23,030 nucleotides of DNA from SZUA-254 sp964596065. GTDB taxonomy: Bacteria; Bacteroidota; Ignavibacteria; UBA10030; SZUA-254. The DNA is taken from NCBI GenBank assembly GCA_964596065.1, contig CAZQSM010000036.1, forward strand, positions 1 to 23,030. Direction: 5' to 3'. The notes under the pieces are model-generated. The model was not told the origin of the DNA and did no database searches. It was given only the letters and a program-made list of their open reading frames with translations. Each line of letters starts with the position of its first letter. Within the stretch, counting starts at the first letter, position 1. The translations under genes and the position numbers were made by a program. Shown here piece after piece: positions 1 through 5,472 of this stretch.

Positions 1-43
1 CCCTGGTGGGCCGGAGCTTTTGAGTAGAACAGGTGTAACCGAT

Positions 44-334
44 TTACGGCCGGGGTGCGTTTCCGGAAAGGACACCCACACCAGCTCTTGGTCGGGGAGC
101 ATTCCCAGTGAGAACCCCAACACCGGCCTTCGGTCGGGGAGCGTTACCCGAGAGAACGCCAACACCCGCTTTGGGTCGCGGGGCATTTCCCGAGAGAACA
201 CCGACACCCGCTCGTGTGGAGTTGTCATTGGCGGCGTAAGAAATGCCGAAATTAACAATTCCCACGAGCGCCATTACGATGACGACCGACCTCACCTTTT
301 TATAGGAAATGGTACTTTTAAGGTGGTTTGACAT
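44..334 (-). CDS. small secreted tandem-repeat peptide precursor (96 aa), unknown family
   Basis: I do not recognise the family. Residues 1 to about 34 look like a Sec signal peptide: a basic N-region (K6, K12, K13, R15), a hydrophobic core (VVIVMALVGIVNFGI) and a likely cleavage after SYA. The mature part is a short linker (ANDNSTR) followed by four tandem units of AGVGVLSGNAPRP, separated by a single K, K and R, with a stop straight after the last proline. The units differ at the third base of almost every codon, yet the only change in the 13-residue core is one Ser to Thr, so the peptide sequence itself appears to be selected. A good ribosome site (AGGAG, minus strand 343-347) lies 8 nt before the ATG. 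It diverges from a membrane protein/regulator operon. A multi-copy peptide signal, a processed peptide or a small surface protein are all possible. That the gene is real is likely; its role is inferred. Confidence 0.75.
   Translation of the reverse strand: MSNHLKSTISYKKVRSVVIVMALVGIVNFGISYAANDNSTRAGVGVLSGNAPRPKAGVGVLSGNAPRPKAGVGVLTGNAPRPRAGVGVLSGNAPRP
47..211 (-). repeat. four tandem 42-bp coding repeats
   Basis: The units are 170-211, 128-169, 86-127 and 47-85, the last lacking the final codon because the stop follows. Each encodes AGVGVLSGNAPRP plus K or R. Of 13 core codons, 12 vary between units. All these changes are synonymous except Ser to Thr at core position 7 of the third unit. The array is contiguous, with no spacers. 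Confidence 0.9.
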
Positions 335-421
335 ATGTGGATCTCCTATGATGATGTTAATTGAAACTTTTTCGAGAATTTAGACCTGACAAAACGGGAG
401 AATTGGGTAGAACGTGGTAGT

Positions 422-450
422 AAAATATCAATCGGGGGAGATCAATTCAA
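422..450 (-). promoter_or_regulatory. candidate sigma-70 promoter of the repeat-peptide gene
   Basis: On the minus strand a TTGAAT -35 (plus 445-450) and a TATTTT -10 (plus 422-427) are separated by exactly 17 nt. Each hexamer matches the consensus at 4 of 6 positions. Transcription would start near 415, giving a leader of about 80 nt. Confidence 0.4.
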
Positions 451-458
451 GAAAATTG
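443..458. promoter_or_regulatory. short inverted repeat CAATT-N6-AATTG
   Basis: The arms are at 443-447 and 454-458. The repeat overlaps the candidate -35 of the minus-strand promoter, a position where a repressor or activator could act. The arms are short and AT-rich, so chance occurrence is quite possible. Confidence 0.25.
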
Positions 459-510
459 CGGGAAAAACGCCGAAAATTATAACGCTAAAAATGGCGTGCC
501 TTCCATCACT

Positions 511-530
511 TTTTTATACATATATAAAAA
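511..530. promoter_or_regulatory. perfect AT-rich inverted repeat, candidate operator or UP element
   Basis: TTTTTATA (511-518) and TATAAAAA (523-530) are perfect 8-bp arms around CATA. The repeat ends 15 bp before the -35 of the plus-strand promoter, in the region shared by the two divergent transcripts. It could bind a dimeric regulator such as the Fis-type protein encoded at 1784-2812, or act as an UP element. Binding is inferred. Confidence 0.45.
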
Positions 531-545
531 TAACTGCGATATCCC

Positions 546-574
546 TTGACAAACCTATAGATATTGCCTATATT
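546..574 (+). promoter_or_regulatory. strong sigma-70 promoter of the membrane protein/regulator operon
   Basis: A consensus -35 TTGACA (546-551) and a -10 TATATT (569-574) are separated by 17 nt. Transcription should start near 581, about 26 nt before the first ATG. A weak inverted repeat, AACCTA (552-557) and TAGGTT (584-589), brackets the -10 and the start point and might be an operator. Confidence 0.75.
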
Positions 575-606
575 CGCAGACAGTAGGTTAAAAAGGTTTC
601 GTTTTA

Positions 607-1800
607 ATGCCCCTTTTGAGGAAAATAGTCTACACTTGGGGAGTTATCTCTCTCCTCTACCTCACCTCCCTTCTTGTCTTTGATCATAGCACCATCTATG
701 TTGCCGATGTAATAAATAGGGTGATTCAAACCCTTCTTTTTATCCTCGCTATTTATATCGTCCTTCGTGAACCAAACATTCGAAATCGCGTTATATTTAT
801 CAATTTTTCGATTTTCTTCTTTATTTGCGGTATCGTTCAAATGCTGCAAATATTTATGGGTTTTAGCCTTTTTGGGGGGGAACAGTACGCTTATGTACTC
901 TTTTGGCAGTATTTTTTAATCGCATACATCTTTACTCTTTCGATAGCAATCGTTTATCTGGTGATTGACCTACTTTTTCGGGAATTTAGAATCTATCAAA
1001 AATATCTTGCTACTTTTTTAATCGTCCTTACATTTTTCGGATACTACTATCTCCCCTTCTTTCACGATCCATTTTATCTCTATAACGTCGAAGAGATAAA
1101 ACAGTGGAAAACTCTGGCAGCCCTGGTTGAAAATCAGGACCAAATACCCACACCTGCTGAATTAGCGAGTCGGGTGACCTTGCAGGCATGGGAGGATGGT
1201 CATCCTATTGGAGACCTATTCCCCGAGGTTAATTTACGCCAGATGGAGTATCTCTCACCTTATCTTGAAGGCGCAAATTGGATGGTCCTGCTGACAAAAC
1301 CTCTATATTTGGGCCACATTTCGATGAATGTCCTCTTGATCGGATTTATACTGTTATTTTTTGGATACCAATACAAGAAAGATCCACCCCAAGGGGCTTA
1401 TATTGACAAAATGATGTTCTTATTCCTTATATTTTGCTCCATGGAGGTGCTACATTTTTGGGGATCACTGAAAAGTGTAGAATGGAAATCGTATATTGAG
1501 GTTTCCAATATCGGCCAGTATATTACGGTGTCGTTGGAATTGATGCTGGCACTTTTCTTCGCCCTTAGACTATCATTCATCACCTCCGTTCAGGGTGAAT
1601 TCTACGAAACCGAACTCGCGAGGAATCCTGAACAGATCAGCCGTTGGAGAGACTGGGTTGACAACCTCGTACTTTCACATTTTTTCAACACCAATCCGCT
1701 CATCGGTAGGTTTTTCCAAACTACCACTGGATCGAATCAGATACGGCCGACCATGACGGCCCACCCCTCAAACGAAGGAGTGTATGGAAAAAGACCCTAA
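607..1800 (+). CDS. multi-pass membrane protein of unknown family (397 aa)
   Basis: I do not recognise this family. About eight hydrophobic helices are visible, near residues 8-26, 39-53, 62-86, 93-123, 132-152, 233-256, 267-286 and 303-325. A soluble loop of about 80 residues (153-232) lies between helices five and six, and a tail of about 70 residues (326-397) follows the last helix. The tail contains ISRWRDWVDNLV and HFFNTNPLIGRFF but no kinase, cyclase or receiver motif. The gene is AT-rich over most of its length, unlike its neighbours, and becomes GC-richer after about 1600. It overlaps the next gene by 17 nt, so the two are probably translated together. A sensor or receptor passing a signal to the downstream regulator is a reasonable inference; a transporter or a scaffold is possible. 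An AAAAGG before the ATG is only a weak ribosome site. Confidence 0.85.
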   Translation: MPLLRKIVYTWGVISLLYLTSLLVFDHSTIYVADVINRVIQTLLFILAIYIVLREPNIRNRVIFINFSIFFFICGIVQMLQIFMGFSLFGGEQYAYVLFWQYFLIAYIFTLSIAIVYLVIDLLFREFRIYQKYLATFLIVLTFFGYYYLPFFHDPFYLYNVEEIKQWKTLAALVENQDQIPTPAELASRVTLQAWEDGHPIGDLFPEVNLRQMEYLSPYLEGANWMVLLTKPLYLGHISMNVLLIGFILLFFGYQYKKDPPQGAYIDKMMFLFLIFCSMEVLHFWGSLKSVEWKSYIEVSNIGQYITVSLELMLALFFALRLSFITSVQGEFYETELARNPEQISRWRDWVDNLVLSHFFNTNPLIGRFFQTTTGSNQIRPTMTAHPSNEGVYGKRP

Positions 1801-2812
1801 CATAAAGCTCTCGGAGGAGAGGAAAACAAGCTCGATGGAGTATGCGATCGTCGGCAAGAGCCGCGCGGTCGAGAACCTCCTGAAGCATATTCAACGATTG
1901 GCCAAGGCCCGCCGGGACGTCATCATCACGGGTGAGGCGGGAGTGGGGAAGGGGGCCGTGGCTAAAAATATCTACGCGGCCGGGAAGGATCCGGAGAGTT
2001 CTTCGCCGTTCATGTCGATCAACCTCTCAGTCCTCGATGACAAGGAACTCCAGTCAGTTCTGTTCGGCTTTGACCGCGGCGCGGAAGGCCTGCCGTACAC
2101 GACCAAACGGGGTCTCTTCGAGATCGCCAACGGCGGAACGGTGCTGATTGAGGAGATCGAGGAGGCGAGTTTCCGCAACCAGATGAAGATCCTCGAGTTT
2201 ATGAACGAAAGAACTGCCAGGAGGATCGGCGGGACGAAAAACGAACCCATCGATATTCGACTGATCGTGACCGTCAAGGAGGATCTGCGGACGCTGGTCG
2301 ACAAACGCAAGATTTTACCCGACCTCTACACCAAGATCAGTGACTTCGAGAAGATCGATATCCCGCCCCTGCGTGACCGGCCGGAGGACATCCCGTACCT
2401 GGTCAAACACTTCGCGGGAGAAATCTGCGAACAGATCGGGATCGCTCCGCTGGCAATCGACATCAATGCCATCGACGTGCTGGTCCGTCAGGTCTGGCGT
2501 GAAAACATCCGGGAGCTGAAGGCGGTGGTGGACAAGTCGGTGCTCTTCTCGAGCGGTGGACGCTTCATGCTGCCGCCGGAACTGGTCGACGAGAAGACCG
2601 AGGTCGTCAAGATGATCAACAACATCGTGACGGGTCAGGATTTCGTTCTCGACAAATCACTCGACGCGATCGAGAAGGGAATTATCGAAAGATCGCTGCA
2701 GAAATTCGGGTTCAATCAATCGAAAGCTGCGAGTTTTCTCGGGATGACGGAGCAAACGCTGCGGTATAAGCTGAAACGCCTCAACATCGCGAGTTCGCGC
2801 ACGAGGGTCTGA
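1784..2812 (+). CDS. NtrC-like AAA+/Fis regulator with degenerate sigma-54 contact loop (342 aa)
   Basis: The order is a short N-terminus (1-20) with no receiver domain, an AAA+ domain (about 21-255) and a Fis-type helix-turn-helix (about 300-337). Walker A is GEAGVGKG (50-57), Walker B is TVLIEE (119-124) and the sensor II region is WRENIRELK (238-246). The sigma-54-binding GAFTGA loop is replaced by GAEGLP (99-104). The first Walker B acid is Glu instead of Asp, and the usual LYYRLN arginine-finger segment reads LYTKIS. Family knowledge says GAFTGA is needed to remodel sigma-54 holoenzyme, so this protein may act without sigma-54, as a classical DNA-binding regulator. It is coupled to the membrane protein by a 17-nt overlap. 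The ribosome site GAAGGAG sits only 3 nt from this ATG; an internal ATG at 1835, behind a GGAGGAGAGG run, is an alternative start giving 325 aa. Confidence 0.9.
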   Translation: MEKDPNIKLSEERKTSSMEYAIVGKSRAVENLLKHIQRLAKARRDVIITGEAGVGKGAVAKNIYAAGKDPESSSPFMSINLSVLDDKELQSVLFGFDRGAEGLPYTTKRGLFEIANGGTVLIEEIEEASFRNQMKILEFMNERTARRIGGTKNEPIDIRLIVTVKEDLRTLVDKRKILPDLYTKISDFEKIDIPPLRDRPEDIPYLVKHFAGEICEQIGIAPLAIDINAIDVLVRQVWRENIRELKAVVDKSVLFSSGGRFMLPPELVDEKTEVVKMINNIVTGQDFVLDKSLDAIEKGIIERSLQKFGFNQSKAASFLGMTEQTLRYKLKRLNIASSRTRV

Positions 2813-2832
2813 CCACCTGATCCGGGTCGGAC

Positions 2833-2850
2833 CACGTTCCCCCGAACGTG
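2833..2850. other. 7-bp hairpin just after the regulator gene
   Basis: CACGTTC (2833-2839) pairs with GAACGTG (2844-2850) around a CCCC loop. There is no T-run, so alone it is not a classical terminator. It directly precedes the true terminator on the plus strand and directly follows the stop codon of the opposing glycosyltransferase on the minus strand, where it may protect transcript ends. Confidence 0.45.
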
Positions 2851-3990
2851 TTATGGATGCCCTTCCCCCCGAAGGGCATTTTTTTTGTCCCTTCGAAGCG
2901 ATCGTTCCTTCCAGATTACGTTCCTGCTCCCCATGGCGAGGAAGGGGATGATCAGCCCGTAGCAGGTCAAATAACACTCGAAGGCGAGAAAATATTTCCG
3001 CAGGTGTTTGAAGGGAAGCCTGCCGAAGACTTTCGAGAAGAGCAGATAGTCGGCGAGGGCGACCGCTGCGAGAAGCGGGATCGAAAGCGTGGCGGGCGCA
3101 AAGACGAGTCCGAGGACGACCAGCGCCCGGACGAGCCAGCCGATCGCGATCACGACCATCCCCACCGAAACCATATCGAGTGCACCGACACCCCAGCGCT
3201 GTTTTTGCCTGACCAGCTGAGAAATGGAATCACAGGCCCCGCTGGTGACGACGGCATCCGGCTCGAGCGGAAACCGGAGCCGGTAGTCGGTCTTCTGGAT
3301 GATCGTTTGGACCAGCGAATAATCCTCGGTGACGCTGAACGGGATGAGCTCGTACCCGCCGGTCTTGACGTAGGCGCTTCGCCGGATGGAAAGGTTGTTT
3401 CCGATGGCCGTCAGCGGGATGTTCAACCCGGCGGTGGCGGAGGCGATGCTGAAGAGATAAAGCCAGTCCAGCGCCTGGATGCCGTGGAAGAGTCTGCCGT
3501 TTCCAAGTATGGTGAACCCGCCGACGATGCCGGTCCCCTCTGAAAAATATTTGACCGTTCCACGCACCCACCGCGGATGGACTGCACAGTCCGCGTCGGT
3601 AAACATGATGATCTCACCGCGGGAATGCCTGATCCCCTGGGCGATCGCGTTCGTTTTGCCGCGGAGATTGCCGCTTTCCGGGGGCGATTTCAGGAGTTGA
3701 ATGTCGCCCCGGCCCGCGATGAATCGTTCGACGATCTCGGCGGTTTTGTCGGTCGAAAAATCGTCGACGACCAGGATCTCCAGTTTTTCGGCGGGATAGT
3801 CGAGATGACGGAGTGAATCAAGGCACGGTAGGATCCGATCTTCCTCGTTGCGGGCGGCTATGATCACCGTAACGGTGGGTTCATATCCGGGATGTTGGGA
3901 CAGCCCGGTCGATGACGTCAGTCCGTGGCGAAACAGCAACAGCTCGAGACAGTAGAGCGCTACGACGGAGACGAGGAAAAAGGTGACCAT
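2851..3990 (-). CDS. membrane family 2 glycosyltransferase (379 aa)
   Basis: The protein transfers a sugar from a nucleotide donor to a lipid or polysaccharide acceptor at the cytoplasmic membrane. An N-terminal helix (2-20) is followed by a GT-A domain with VIIAARNEE (43-51), the nucleotide-binding VVDD (74-77), the metal-binding DAD (132-134), TED (221-223) carrying the likely catalytic base, and QKQRW (262-266). About three helices follow (near 275-298, 301-318 and 335-353). The TED plus QxxRW set is typical of processive synthases of the cellulose/hyaluronan type, but the actual product cannot be read from sequence. The gene stands alone between a convergent and a divergent neighbour, and no clear ribosome site precedes its ATG. 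Its last codons are formed by the opposing terminator hairpin. Confidence 0.9.
   Translation of the reverse strand: MVTFFLVSVVALYCLELLLFRHGLTSSTGLSQHPGYEPTVTVIIAARNEEDRILPCLDSLRHLDYPAEKLEILVVDDFSTDKTAEIVERFIAGRGDIQLLKSPPESGNLRGKTNAIAQGIRHSRGEIIMFTDADCAVHPRWVRGTVKYFSEGTGIVGGFTILGNGRLFHGIQALDWLYLFSIASATAGLNIPLTAIGNNLSIRRSAYVKTGGYELIPFSVTEDYSLVQTIIQKTDYRLRFPLEPDAVVTSGACDSISQLVRQKQRWGVGALDMVSVGMVVIAIGWLVRALVVLGLVFAPATLSIPLLAAVALADYLLFSKVFGRLPFKHLRKYFLAFECYLTCYGLIIPFLAMGSRNVIWKERSLRRDKKNALRGEGHP
2857..2886 (+). terminator. intrinsic terminator of the regulator operon
   Basis: ATGCCCTTC (2857-2865) and GAAGGGCAT (2871-2879) form a 9-bp stem with a CCCCC loop, followed by a run of eight T (2879-2886). 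It lies inside the 3' end of the opposing glycosyltransferase gene. The T-run suits the plus strand only. Confidence 0.88.
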
Positions 3991-4052
3991 GCGATGGATT
4001 GTGTGGGCTCAGGGCCTCCGAATGTAAATAATCCCCCTATCGGATACAATAG

Positions 4053-4081
4053 TTGATATTCCAACCTAATTGTGCTATATT
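4053..4081 (+). promoter_or_regulatory. sigma-70 promoter with extended -10 for the M16-nuoGHI operon
   Basis: A TTGATA -35 (4053-4058) is separated by 17 nt from a TATATT -10 (4076-4081), which is preceded by TG one base upstream (4073-4074), an extended -10. Transcription should begin near 4088. This rules out the GTG at 4072 as a start and favours the ATG at 4105. Confidence 0.7.
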
Positions 4082-4104
4082 TTCACAAATTCCTTATCGT
4101 TTCC

Positions 4105-5424
4105 ATGCAAACCCCGGTGCTCCCCAAGCGAATTCACTCTGACCCGACTGTACTGTCGATACCGCTCTACAGGAAAACGATCCTGCCCAGCGGGATCCGC
4201 ATCGTGAGCGAGCAGGTGCCCCATGTTCGGTCGATCGCGGTCGGCGTCTGGGCCGAAGTAGGTTCCCGGGACGAGGAAGCTTCGAACAACGGAATTTCCC
4301 ATTTCCTCGAACACATGGTGTTCAAGGGTACGCGCCGCTACTCGGCCAACAAGATCGCGCGAAGCCTGGAGGCGGTTGGCGGGTACCTGAACGCGTTTAC
4401 CACGAAGGAACACACCTGTTTTTACGCGAGGATCCTCGACGACCAGCTCCCCAAGGCGATGGATATCCTCGCGGAGCTCGTGCAGCACCCCACCCTGGAC
4501 CAGAAGGAAATGGAGAAGGAGAAGTCGGTGGTCCTGGAGGAATTGAAGAACATCGAGGACGATGCCGACGACCTCATCCACGAGTATTTCGACCGGAACC
4601 TGTACAGCCGGCATCCGCTCGGGTTCCCGATCATCGGCAGCGCCGAAAATATCCGGGCCTTCGACAAGCCCTCGCTCCTCCGGTATATCAAGAAGTTCTA
4701 CACCCCCGACCGGCTGATCGTTTCGGCCGCGGGAAATTTCCGCCACGACGACCTGGTGGAGCTGGTACAGAAGCACTTCCGGATGCAGAAGCGGGAACGA
4801 GTCGCCACCGGCCGCCTCGGCTCACCCCGAAAACCGAAGCCGAGCCGGGAGGTATTTCATAAACCGATCAACCAGGCTCACGTCTGTTATGGCACGATCG
4901 GTTACAGCGTCAGAAGCGCCTACCGGCATCCGCTGCTGGTACTGAATACGGTTCTCGGCGAGGGGATGAGCTCCCGGTTGTTCCAGAACATCAGGGAAAA
5001 ATACGGTTTCGCCTATTCGATCTATTCCTTCCTCAGCCTGATGAGCGACACGGGGAACTTCGGCGTCTACATCGGGACCGATCCGGCGAAGGTGGAGAAG
5101 TCGATCGACCTCATCCGGAAGGAGATCGACAAACTCCGGAACGGTTCCGTCGGGCGGGAAGAGATGCGGCGGGCGAAGGCCCAGCTGAAGGGCACGACGA
5201 TGCTCGGGATGGAAAGCATGTCGAACCGCATGATGCGTCTCGCCAGCGGTGAGATGTATTTCCACGAAAACGTGACCCTCGACCAGGTGCTCGCCAAGAT
5301 CGACGCGGTCACCTCCGATGATGTCCACGAAGTGGCGGGAAAGCTCCTGAACCACGACAATTTTTCGACCGTGGTGATTTCTCCTCTGGCGCCGAAACCC
5401 GGGGATCTCCGGAAGGTGGCCTGA
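4105..5424 (+). CDS. M16 zinc metallopeptidase, processing-peptidase type (439 aa)
   Basis: This is a cytoplasmic-type M16 peptidase related to the mitochondrial processing peptidase beta subunit and bacterial YmxG/PqqL-like enzymes. The inverted zinc motif HFLEH is at 66-70 (H66, E69, H70), and E146, 76 residues later, is the expected third ligand, so it should be active. The C-terminal half has the family segment NIREKYGFAYSIYSF, which carries the substrate-binding Arg/Tyr pair. No signal peptide is visible from the ATG used here. An in-frame GTG at 4072 would add 11 residues but lies within the promoter. It is first in an apparent operon with nuoG, 48 nt downstream. The cellular substrate is unknown. 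Confidence 0.9.
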   Translation: MQTPVLPKRIHSDPTVLSIPLYRKTILPSGIRIVSEQVPHVRSIAVGVWAEVGSRDEEASNNGISHFLEHMVFKGTRRYSANKIARSLEAVGGYLNAFTTKEHTCFYARILDDQLPKAMDILAELVQHPTLDQKEMEKEKSVVLEELKNIEDDADDLIHEYFDRNLYSRHPLGFPIIGSAENIRAFDKPSLLRYIKKFYTPDRLIVSAAGNFRHDDLVELVQKHFRMQKRERVATGRLGSPRKPKPSREVFHKPINQAHVCYGTIGYSVRSAYRHPLLVLNTVLGEGMSSRLFQNIREKYGFAYSIYSFLSLMSDTGNFGVYIGTDPAKVEKSIDLIRKEIDKLRNGSVGREEMRRAKAQLKGTTMLGMESMSNRMMRLASGEMYFHENVTLDQVLAKIDAVTSDDVHEVAGKLLNHDNFSTVVISPLAPKPGDLRKVA

Positions 5425-5472
5425 GCGGACCGATGTCCAACCGCAACCTGACACTCACTTTGAACTCCCGGC

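Noticed and set aside
47..211. CRISPR-like direct repeats of 42 bp
   Set aside because: The units are contiguous with no spacers, lie in frame in a signal-peptide protein, and vary at third codon positions only. This is a coding tandem repeat.
20..331. Plus-strand 103-aa ORF over the repeat-peptide gene
   Set aside because: It mirrors the repeat on the wrong strand, has no signal peptide and no ribosome site, and the silent-change pattern fits the minus-strand frame.
457..472. Sigma-54-type GG-N10-GC promoter on the minus strand
   Set aside because: The spacing fits, but outside the GG and GC pairs the match to TGGCAC-N5-TTGC is poor, and the adjacent NtrC-like protein lacks GAFTGA. The 17-nt-spaced sigma-70 pair nearby is at least as good.
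4072..4104. GTG start adding 11 residues to the first M16 peptidase
   Set aside because: It lies inside the extended -10 promoter and before the predicted transcription start, so the ATG at 4105 is preferred.
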